Shown: one piece after another, positions 25,235 through 31,635 of the stretch
How the letters are laid out: each line of letters begins with the position of its first letter
Position numbering within the stretch: position 1 is the stretch's first letter
Assembly: GCF_007992495.1 (NCBI RefSeq)
Contig: NZ_BKAJ01000131.1
Span: 1-42,317 of the forward strand
DNA: 42,317 nucleotides
DNA from: Reyranella soli
GTDB taxonomy: Bacteria; Pseudomonadota; Alphaproteobacteria; Reyranellales; Reyranellaceae
Reading direction: 5' to 3'
Notes under the pieces: model-generated
Told to the model about the DNA's origin: nothing
What the model saw: the letters and a program-made list of their open reading frames with translations, nothing else
Database searches by the model: none
Translations under genes and position numbers: made by a program

Positions 25235-25975
25235 ATGATTAGAGAAACATTTATTTCGGATCAGGTCATGCTGCAACCCTCCATTCTTCTGGTCGAGGAC
25301 GATGCGTTTCAGCGTAAGGCCGCCGAGACCTATCTGATGAACCACGACCTCAAGGTGATCGCCGTCGAGAACGGCGCGCAGATGCGCCGACAGATCTCAC
25401 GCGCCATGCCCGATCTCGTCCTGCTAGATGTCCAGCTGCCCGGCCAGGAGGACGGCTTCGCGCTGGCCCGCTGGCTGCGCGAAAGCAACACCAAGGTCGG
25501 CATCATCATGCTGACGGCCGCGGGCGATTCGGTGGACAAGGTGCTGGGGCTGGAGAGCGGTGCCGACGACTACGTCGCCAAGCCCTACGAGCCGCGCGAG
25601 CTTCTTGCCCGCTGCAAGAGCGTGTTGCGCCGCTCGGCCAACAAGTCGACGCCGCCGCTGCTGGAGCGCGTGCGCATGGGCCAGCACACGCTCGACCTGC
25701 CCAAGCGCCAGTTGCTCGACCAGGGCGGCAGAGACGTCGCCCTGACCTCGGGCGAGTTCGACATCCTGAAGACCTTCGCCGAGAACCCCAACCGTCCGCT
25801 GTCGCGCGACTGGCTGCTGGAGACGACCAGCCACAGGAGCCGCGATCCGTTCGACCGGGCGATCGACCTCCGCATCACCCGCATCCGGCGCAAGATCGAG
25901 CCGATGCCTGAAAAGCCCACCGTCATCCGCACGGTGCGCGGCATCGGCTACATGTTCGTGCCGCCCGCGGAATAG
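25235..25975 (+). CDS. OmpR/PhoB-type response regulator
   Basis: A 246-residue regulator. The receiver domain starts SILLVEDDAFQRK and has the phospho-aspartate in LVLLDVQLPGQEDG, threonine in IIMLTAAGD and lysine in YVAKPYEPRE. The C-terminal winged helix (about 150-245) ends with the typical RTVRGIGYMF. The frame may start at ATG 25235 or ATG 25268 (MLQPSILL); the latter gives the more usual N-terminus but has a close-spaced ribosome site. It is the likely final acceptor in a kinase-HPt-regulator relay with the divergent genes. Its stop lies five bases from the convergent depolymerase gene. Confidence 0.9.
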   Translation: MIRETFISDQVMLQPSILLVEDDAFQRKAAETYLMNHDLKVIAVENGAQMRRQISRAMPDLVLLDVQLPGQEDGFALARWLRESNTKVGIIMLTAAGDSVDKVLGLESGADDYVAKPYEPRELLARCKSVLRRSANKSTPPLLERVRMGQHTLDLPKRQLLDQGGRDVALTSGEFDILKTFAENPNRPLSRDWLLETTSHRSRDPFDRAIDLRITRIRRKIEPMPEKPTVIRTVRGIGYMFVPPAE

Positions 25976-25980
25976 TCGGA

Positions 25981-27090
25981 CTAATTGCCTTGCCCGGTCA
26001 GGCGGCGAACCATCGACCAGATGGCGCCGATCTGCATGCCTTGCTTGGTCAGGAATTGAGCGTCGTTGGCGTAGCCCCACCAATTCCAGCACCCGTTCGG
26101 GTTGGTGTTGAAGGTCGACGAAGCGTTCTGCATCGCCAGTTCCGAAACCGACGTCGCGTGGGCCTGCGGGTAGAGCACGACGATGCGATTCGTGTCGGCC
26201 CACTCGTTGATGCCGATCCTGGTGTAGAACTCGTTGCCCAGGACTTCGGCCGACTGCAAACAGCCATGCAGGGTTACCGCCAGACGGCATAGCTGCGCAG
26301 CGCCCGCCTCGCAGTCCTTCGGCACATAGAGATAGCCGGAGTCCGACAAGCCGTTCGCCGCCGTCGCCGCGCGGGGCACGAACTCCGTCTGGTCGAACGC
26401 AATGATCCGGCCTCCCGGCCGATCAGCGGCGCCCTGCAGCTGGCCATAGATGGTCTGCAACATCTCGCCGGCCTGGTCGTAGCCACAATTGTTGATGAAC
26501 GGCGAGGCATTGGCATCGCAGGCGCTGCCGAAGTTCTTCGTCACCCAGGAATGCCCGGCCCCCGCACCCGGCAGGTCGCGATCGCGGAAAGTGATCTGCG
26601 AGGCGGGCACACCCAGCGTGCGATAGAGGCTGGCGCCGAGCTCGACCGACTGCGGGGCAACGATCTTGTCGGCCTTGCCGGCAAAGAAATAGAGCCGGCT
26701 GCGCACGATATTCTGCGGCGGGTCGATCCAGCCGCGCGCCGCCAGGTCGGCGACCAACCTGGCGTACGAGTCGACGGGCCTGAGCAGGCTCGGCACGGAC
26801 ATGCAGGGTCCGACGGCGAGGCTTGCCAGAGCGGCTACCCCATCGCCGGCCATGCGATCCACGGCGCAGCCGTACGGTCCGCCGGCGACGATGCCGGCGC
26901 CCATGATCCCGGCGGAATGCGCGATGTGGAGCTGGTTGGCCATGAACGCGCCGGAGCTGATGCCCGCCACCGAAACCTGACCGGGATCGATCGGAAGACG
27001 CGCCAGCGGATCCGCCGCCAGCGCGCCGACAGGCGAGGCCACCGCCAACAGCAACCATGCTGCGGCGGCCCGCACGATGGGGCCGATCAT
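25981..27090 (-). CDS. Secreted PHB depolymerase-like esterase
   Basis: A 369-residue exported alpha/beta-hydrolase. A signal peptide covers about residues 1-26 (ending ALAADP). The nucleophile elbow is GISSGAF near residue 45, inside VSVAGISSGAFMANQLHIAHS, as in poly(3-hydroxybutyrate) depolymerase-type esterases. Later blocks LYFFAGKADKIVAP, LAVTLHGCLQSAEVLG and CWNWWGYAND, several cysteines, and a histidine-bearing GAGHSW segment fit that group. Its start overlaps the stop of the phasin gene (ATGA), linking it to polyhydroxyalkanoate metabolism. Confidence 0.87.
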   Translation of the reverse strand: MIGPIVRAAAAWLLLAVASPVGALAADPLARLPIDPGQVSVAGISSGAFMANQLHIAHSAGIMGAGIVAGGPYGCAVDRMAGDGVAALASLAVGPCMSVPSLLRPVDSYARLVADLAARGWIDPPQNIVRSRLYFFAGKADKIVAPQSVELGASLYRTLGVPASQITFRDRDLPGAGAGHSWVTKNFGSACDANASPFINNCGYDQAGEMLQTIYGQLQGAADRPGGRIIAFDQTEFVPRAATAANGLSDSGYLYVPKDCEAGAAQLCRLAVTLHGCLQSAEVLGNEFYTRIGINEWADTNRIVVLYPQAHATSVSELAMQNASSTFNTNPNGCWNWWGYANDAQFLTKQGMQIGAIWSMVRRLTGQGN

Positions 27091-27551
27091 GCCGGCGTGC
27101 TGAGCTGGGGAGCGCTTGGCTGGTGCACCAATGCGGCGGGCATCGCCGCCGGCTTCTCGGGGACTGCCTTCTCGAGGGCAGTCTTGAGCTCATCGAGCGC
27201 CGCCATCATGCGCGACTGCAGGATGTTTGCGACCTCGCCACTGCTGCGGGCTGCGAGCTCGGACAGGATGTTCGAATTCGCCTGGCTCTCCTGCATGGTC
27301 GTCTTGAGCGAGCCGATCTGGTTGATCGCGAGGTCGACCGGCGACGTCGAGCCGTTTGTCGATGGCCGAACCTCGAGGGAGCGACGAATCGTTCCGTCGA
27401 GGATTTCGGCCTGGCGCTGGGCGAGCACGCCCATGCCCTCGAGCATCTTCTGCTGCGCCAGCCCTAGGGCCTCCAAGTTGCGCAGCTCGATGGCCAGAAG
27501 ATCGTAGAAATAGGTGAAGCCGGTGCCGAACAGGCGGGATGCATCTTCCAT
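27087..27551 (-). CDS. Phasin-like protein
   Basis: A 154-residue protein, mainly amphipathic helix, with FYDLLAIELRNLEALGLAQQKM at the start and a proline/alanine-rich tail. Such proteins coat polyhydroxyalkanoate granules. The assignment is based on helix pattern plus coupling to the PHB depolymerase-like gene, not on a sharp motif. The ATG at 27551 has GGAG six bases upstream and is preferred to the ATG at 27563. It is the last gene before the tRNA-CAU integration zone. Confidence 0.7.
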   Translation of the reverse strand: MEDASRLFGTGFTYFYDLLAIELRNLEALGLAQQKMLEGMGVLAQRQAEILDGTIRRSLEVRPSTNGSTSPVDLAINQIGSLKTTMQESQANSNILSELAARSSGEVANILQSRMMAALDELKTALEKAVPEKPAAMPAALVHQPSAPQLSTPA

Positions 27552-27710
27552 GCGCCACTCCATGATGGGCTGAACGGTGGATGGGAGCTTGCCGGAATGC
27601 AGGTCGCAGCCGCGAACGTGGCGCGCGAAATCGCCCGGCGCCAGCGAATTTTCAAAGACAAAGGTGCTTCGTATCCCCCGCTGAATGAGTGTAGAAACGG
27701 CAGGCTCCGG

Positions 27711-27786
27711 GGGCCCGTAGTTCAGTGGTTAGAACGAGCCGCTCATAACGGTTATGTCGCAGGTTCGAATCCTGCCGGGCCTACCA
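27711..27786 (+). tRNA. tRNA with CAU anticodon (Ile2 or Met)
   Basis: A complete cloverleaf of 76 bases: acceptor GGGCCCG/CGGGCCT (G1-U72 wobble), D arm GTTC/GAAC, anticodon stem AGCCG/CGGTT around CTCATAA (CAU), T arm GCAGG-TTCGAAT-CCTGC, discriminator A and encoded CCA. A CAU anticodon fits elongator Met, or Ile2 if lysidine-modified; the sequence alone does not settle this. The first base pair wobble is not typical of initiator tRNA, and the full acceptor pairing fits an elongator. Its 3' end is repeated in degenerate form at 31011 and 35447, marking it as an integration hot spot. Confidence 0.92.
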
Positions 27787-27959
27787 ACCACTTACGGTTG
27801 TGTTACCGATCGTTTAAGAGAACCGAGAAAGGGCCGCATTTGCGGCCCTTTTTGCGTCTCGAGTGACACCAGAGACCAGCACATTCCAGCCTATATTGGC
27901 AAAATACCCGCTTTCGGGCCAAGAGTCTCTGGCCGGCCAAAAGGAAGTCACTACTCTAC
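27763..27959. repeat. Repeat copy A: tRNA-CAU 3' end, terminator, dyad site
   Basis: Starting in the tRNA T loop, this copy reads TTCGAATCC...CTACCAACCAC, then the terminator, then a ~95-base site opening GAGTGACACCAGAGAC (about 27865) and closing GTCTCTGG...GTCACTACTC. Copies B and C share the tRNA end, a hairpin and the dyad site in the same order. The 13 bases gtcactactctac (27947-27959) are identical in B. Beyond it up to 28199 I see no gene. Order-preserving copies like these are expected from repeated integrations at one tRNA. Confidence 0.7.
27828..27851 (+). terminator. Rho-independent terminator after tRNA-CAU
   Basis: Eleven-base perfect stem AAAGGGCCGCA / TGCGGCCCTTT with a two-base loop and further T residues, 41 bases past the tRNA CCA. 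Confidence 0.88.
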
Positions 27960-28064
27960 TTTCGATTGTAAATTATCTTCATGTTTTACTTTCGAATCCA
28001 GCCCGCCCCCTCTCCTAACCCTCTTGGCAGTCGGCGCGACTCGCATGCCCTATTGGCACGGCTC

Positions 28065-28088
28065 GAATCCAGTCCGCTCAACCAACCA
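28065..28088. repeat. Inner direct repeat, left copy (tRNA-end-like)
   Basis: The 24 bases from GAATCCAGTCCGC to CAACCAACCA recur at 30809-30832 with one difference (T/C). Bases before it (ggctcgaatcc) look like a tRNA T-loop, so this may be a 3' end of another tRNA. The pair brackets the hydrolase remnant, the diiron gene and the AraC gene inside segment A-B. Confidence 0.65.
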
Positions 28089-28199
28089 ACTCGCCGCCAA
28101 CTCGCTTCTCACTTATCTCGTTACAGCTTTGGGCCAGGTTCTTGCCGGCAATGTGCCTATTTTTACGCCTATTATCCATGCGCCTAAGACTTCGGAAAT

Positions 28200-28451
28200 T
28201 TAGGTAAGAATCTCTTGATGGTTTCGACCCGACCTAGCCAGGACACCGAAGGAATGGTCGGCGCCATTTTCACCTCTTTCAGCAAGCAGATCGGCCACGG
28301 CTGTCATAAGGGATGTGACATGCCGGCCTCTGCCCCCGTGTGCAAGCACAAGCAGCGCTGAGGCGCAGGGAGCCCTTTGATAAAGCGCCGAAACGGTCGT
28401 TCCCGGCATTACCAACAATCTAAGCCGTCTCGCTCGCCGAGGAGATTTCAT
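28200..28451 (-). pseudogene. Alpha/beta-hydrolase remnant with internal deletion
   Basis: The frame encodes VSALYQRAPCASALLVLAHG then MTAVADLLAERG, the N-terminal strand and nucleophile-preceding part of a dienelactone-hydrolase-like family, and then switches directly to GADHSFGVLARSGR, which is the catalytic-histidine C-terminal segment of the same family. Nearly the whole middle, including the nucleophile, is missing, so the gene is dead or makes only an 80-residue peptide. The 269 bases between it and 28721 hold no gene that I can support. Confidence 0.5.
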
Positions 28452-28720
28452 AACTCAAAGTCTGAAGCAGAAAGAGACTCACCCGTTTTCCGGGGTGACC
28501 GCGTTTCCCCAATCGGGTTTGATCAGCTGCACTTTAGTCAGCCCCAACTCATATGACTCACGACATTCCATGGATGCGCCATTGGAAGGGCACAACCGCT
28601 AGCAGCTCGGTCAGGCCAACAGGTGAGCGGGCAAAATCTGAAGGCGTGTGAGAGGCGGGGGCAATGGTCCCGGCGCCACTTGGCAGCGCAGGCAGCGCCG
28701 GGAACTGGATCCGCCTCGGA

Positions 28721-29665
28721 TCAAACGAGCGTGCCGAGGGCCGCCTCGATGCGCACCATCTGATCGGCGCCGATCAGGCCCTTCACGATGCCCTGAAAGC
28801 GCGGGTGGCCGGCGCCCGAGAAAATGTACTGCCAGCGATAGGCCTTCAGGAAGTGCCGGCCGACCTGCTCAGCCTCGGCAGGCTGCAGCTTTCGCCCGCA
28901 GTTCGCGCCGAAGTAAGCCGCGTCCGCCTTGGCCTGCACCTGCAGAATCGCATCGACGGCCACCACCAGGTCGATGAACTCGCCCACCGCCCGCTCGCGT
29001 TCCTCGCGGGAGAGCGTTGCGTCGTGACGCTTCAACTCGAGCTCGTCGAGGACCGAGTGCTGGGCCTCGTCCTTCCAGTGGAAGAGAAACACATCCTTGA
29101 ACAGCTCCGAGAGCCCGTTGTCCGGCTCGATGCTCTGCCGATAGTGGAGCTGCACGAACAGCTCGATGTGAAGGGTGAGCACGAGCACCGACCATGTAGA
29201 CTTGGCGAGCACGGCGCGGGCAACCGCGTCGGAATCGACGTCAAAGCGATAGCCCGCCGGCATGGTCTCGGCCATCATCGCCTCGATGCGCCGGAAAAGT
29301 ATCTGATGCTTGATCTCCTCGTCGCTGAAACGCACCAGGGCCTCGAGCGCATTTTGGTCGCCCAATGTGTGCTCCCGGCTCACGTCGATGAGCTTGGCCG
29401 TGATGAAGCGCTCGACCAGCCCGAAGACGTTGGCATAGGTGCGGCCCTGGATCTGGCTGGCGAAGCGCATTTCGGCCTCGGAAAGCGCCATTTCCTGGAC
29501 CAGCGACAGGCCGTCGGGCAGGTATTTCTTGGCGACGTCAAAGCGCCGCCCCCTGATGACATCGTTGTCGATGTCCCAGCGCACGGCCTTGGAGGCCGCG
29601 ATGGCCCGCGCATATTTGGCGGTGTCGGCCATCGGAATAATGGCATTTGAAACGATGGCGTTCAT
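28721..29665 (-). CDS. Ferritin-like diiron protein (possible N-oxygenase/AurF-like)
   Basis: A 314-residue, largely helical protein. Two spaced glutamate/histidine motifs, FSDEEIKHQILFRRIE (near residue 115) and FHWKDEAQHSVLDELELKRH (near residue 200), are the pattern of carboxylate-bridged diiron sites in ferritin-like oxygenases; other glutamates such as in SEAEMRFASQ may supply further ligands. The family could not be named with certainty; p-aminobenzoate N-oxygenase (AurF)-type or predicted metal-dependent hydrolase are alternatives. ATG 29665 has GGAG seven bases upstream. It is divergent from an AraC regulator (134 bases), which probably controls it. Confidence 0.6.
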   Translation of the reverse strand: MNAIVSNAIIPMADTAKYARAIAASKAVRWDIDNDVIRGRRFDVAKKYLPDGLSLVQEMALSEAEMRFASQIQGRTYANVFGLVERFITAKLIDVSREHTLGDQNALEALVRFSDEEIKHQILFRRIEAMMAETMPAGYRFDVDSDAVARAVLAKSTWSVLVLTLHIELFVQLHYRQSIEPDNGLSELFKDVFLFHWKDEAQHSVLDELELKRHDATLSREERERAVGEFIDLVVAVDAILQVQAKADAAYFGANCGRKLQPAEAEQVGRHFLKAYRWQYIFSGAGHPRFQGIVKGLIGADQMVRIEAALGTLV

Positions 29666-29705
29666 GTCTGTCTCCATTCGATTGCATCATAGGCACGGAC
29701 AATCC

Positions 29706-29758
29706 GTTCCGATGGGCTGGATGTATCTCTGGCAATCCGGGCGCGCTATGATCGGAAC
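29706..29758. promoter_or_regulatory. Spaced inverted repeat in the diiron/AraC divergent region
   Basis: GTTCCGAT at 29706-29713 is the exact reverse complement of ATCGGAAC at 29751-29758, 45 bases centre to centre (about four helical turns). It lies between the divergent starts at 29665 and 29800 and is a candidate AraC-protein operator pair. Confidence 0.45.
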
Positions 29759-29799
29759 GCCGGAAGAAATGACGAAGGCTCCAAACGAGAACTCGCCCA

Positions 29800-30771
29800 A
29801 TGGATGCGTTGTCAGACATTCTGAGAGTTGCCCGTCTCAGCGGCGGCGTCTTTCTCAACGCCGAGTTTTCGGCGCCCTGGTGTATGATCGGCCAAATGTC
29901 CGCGGAACATTGCGCTCCCTTTCTCGGGGCGGCGGTCAATCTCATTCCCTATCATTACGTCGTCGACGGCGAGCTCTATATCGCCGAGCCCAATCAGCAG
30001 GGGCAGCAAGTGAGCAGCGGCGACGTCGTGCTCTTTCCCCGCAATGATCTCTATCTGATGGGCAGCGACGTCAGCCTGCCCCCGGTTTCGGCCGCCTCCG
30101 TCATCGTACCCGACGGAGACAAGATGGTTCAGACGGTTCTCCACGGTGGCGGCGGGGATGCGGTCCACATGGTGTGCGGCTTTCTCGGCTGCGACAGCGG
30201 CCTCATCAATCCGATCGTGTCCACCTTGCCCTCAGCGATGATCCTGAAGGTGGAGGAGACGCCGGCGGCGGATTGGATCCGTTCGACCTTCCAGTATGCG
30301 GCCTATGAAGTCGCGAGCGGACGGACCGGATCGACAGCGGTTCTCTCCAAGCTCTCGGAGTTGTTGTTCGTCGAGGCCGTGCGGCAGTACGTGCAGAGCA
30401 TCCCCGAAGGGCAAACCGGCTGGCTTGCCGGCTTGCGCGATCCGGCTGTTTCCAAAGCGTTGGCCCTCATGCATGCAGACATGGTGCGTGGCTGGAGCGT
30501 CGACGAACTCGGTCGCGAGGTTGGCATATCCCGCTCCGGCCTCGCCGAAAGATTCACGCGCGTGATCGGCGTTGCGCCGATGCACTACCTCACCGACTGG
30601 CGCCTGCAGGTCGCTGCGCAGAAGCTGCGGGACAGCGGTGATTCGCTGGGCCGGATTGCCGAACAGGTCGGATACGAATCGGAGGCGGCGTTCTCCCGCG
30701 CGTTCAAGAAGAAGTTTGGCGCCGCACCTGCCACCTGGCGGCGTGTGGGAAATGTCGGTGCACCCGCATAA
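29800..30771 (+). CDS. AraC family transcriptional regulator with cupin sensor
   Basis: A 323-residue regulator. The N-terminal part (residues 1-190) is of the cupin_6 type found in AraC regulators (APWCMIG, HYVVDGELYIA, GDVVLFPRND). The C-terminal DNA-binding domain has two helix-turn-helix units, WSVDELGREVGISRSGLAERF and LGRIAEQVGYESEAAFSRAF, ending KKKFGAAPATWRR. It is divergent from the diiron gene and is the most likely regulator of it. No effector is suggested by the sequence. Confidence 0.9.
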   Translation: MDALSDILRVARLSGGVFLNAEFSAPWCMIGQMSAEHCAPFLGAAVNLIPYHYVVDGELYIAEPNQQGQQVSSGDVVLFPRNDLYLMGSDVSLPPVSAASVIVPDGDKMVQTVLHGGGGDAVHMVCGFLGCDSGLINPIVSTLPSAMILKVEETPAADWIRSTFQYAAYEVASGRTGSTAVLSKLSELLFVEAVRQYVQSIPEGQTGWLAGLRDPAVSKALALMHADMVRGWSVDELGREVGISRSGLAERFTRVIGVAPMHYLTDWRLQVAAQKLRDSGDSLGRIAEQVGYESEAAFSRAFKKKFGAAPATWRRVGNVGAPA

Positions 30772-31010
30772 CCCGCCCTGGAACGCCACGATTAAGGGGG
30801 CACTGTTAGAATCCAGTCCGCCCAACCAACCAGTCTTTCTGCTAACTTGTCTCCCGCCTCCGGGGCGCCCGCCCGGCGAGCCACGAACCAAGTCGATCGA
30901 CATATGGAGCCCCAGAAAATGCCCAAAATCTGCGACTTTATCGCGATGGCGGATTCGGGCCGTGGACAGGTGTCGCACCACGCCGGCGATGCAGCATCAG
31001 GCGATGCTTA
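30772..31010. other. Non-coding stretch before repeat copy B
   Basis: After the AraC stop there is no supported gene until 31196. This part contains the second inner direct repeat (30809-30832) and otherwise GC-rich sequence with short meaningless frames. Confidence 0.5.
30809..30832. repeat. Inner direct repeat, right copy (tRNA-end-like)
   Basis: Partner of 28065-28088, with one mismatch over 24 bases, same orientation. The two are about 2.74 kb apart and flank the hydrolase remnant, diiron and AraC genes. Confidence 0.65.
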
Positions 31011-31199
31011 GGTTTCGAATCATGTCTCGACTACCAACCACCGGTGGTTGTTTTTCTTCTATCAGTCGAAGAGCGAGAAAGAGCCGCGGAATGCGGCCCC
31101 TTCCACATGCGACTAAGGACTATGACCTACTCAGTTGTGGCCTCAAGGCGCTTTTTGGCGAAGTGTCTCCAGACGCCAAAGATCGAGTCACTACTCTAC
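31011..31199. repeat. Repeat copy B: degenerate tRNA-CAU 3' end and dyad site
   Basis: TTTCGAATC...CTACCAACCACC (to 31042) aligns to the tRNA-CAU T loop and CCA end. The palindrome AACCACCGGTGGTT (31037-31050) followed by GTTTTTCTT could act as a terminator. GAGAAAGAGCCGC...GCGGCCCC matches the tRNA terminator in decayed form. The right half of the dyad site (GTGTCTCCAGACGCC...GTCACTACTCTAC) is clear; the left half is weak. The XRE gene stop codon lies in its last bases. Confidence 0.6.
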
Positions 31200-31588
31200 C
31201 TATGCGCGCTTTTCCTATTTTCTTCGTCAAGCAGGTCCGCTAGCCGGCGCAGAGGGTCTCGCAGACCGACCAGCCGGTGCGCGTCAGCCAGGAGTTCCCG
31301 CCCTGCCAGCGAAAGGACCTGCTGCATCACGATGTCGGACGACCGCATCAGGCCAACCAAGTGCTCTCCACGGGGACCATTCTTGCCCGAGATCCACCCT
31401 TTGACCGCGCGCTCGCTCGCACTTGTCCAGCCCATGATTGTCTTCGTGGAAATTCCGGGTGCCTCAAGGGCTTGCCTTAGGCTTTTTGCGACCGCCGCCG
31501 CATACGCCGAGCGCTGTTCTCCGCCCGCGGCCAAGGGCAACTCTTTGCCCGACTTATGCAATACTTTGCCCGTTTCCGGGAAAGACAT
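31196..31588 (-). CDS. XRE-like HTH protein of the recombinase cassette
   Basis: A 130-residue protein with a central helix-turn-helix-like segment, AVAKSLRQALEAPGISTKTI, then SERAVKGWISGKNGPRGEHL, as in lambda-repressor-type regulators. The rest shows no motif. It is divergent from the serine recombinase with only 47 bases between the starts, so it is well placed to control it. Its stop lies within repeat copy B, meaning the cassette boundary falls right behind this gene. Confidence 0.65.
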   Translation of the reverse strand: MSFPETGKVLHKSGKELPLAAGGEQRSAYAAAVAKSLRQALEAPGISTKTIMGWTSASERAVKGWISGKNGPRGEHLVGLMRSSDIVMQQVLSLAGRELLADAHRLVGLRDPLRRLADLLDEENRKSAHR

Positions 31589-31603
31589 CCGACACCTCCG
31601 TGG

Positions 31604-31618
31604 ATAGCGTTCGGCTAT
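31604..31618. promoter_or_regulatory. Candidate operator between XRE gene and recombinase
   Basis: ATAGC and GCTAT form a five-base inverted repeat with a five-base spacer, centred in the 47-base divergent gap. It is a plausible operator for the XRE-like protein, but it is short. Confidence 0.35.
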
Positions 31619-31635
31619 TCAAGGGGCGTCAGTAA

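Noticed and set aside
27754..28203. Plus-strand frame starting within the tRNA
   Set aside because: It begins in the tRNA T arm and crosses the terminator and dyad site; the residues come from RNA and repeat sequence.
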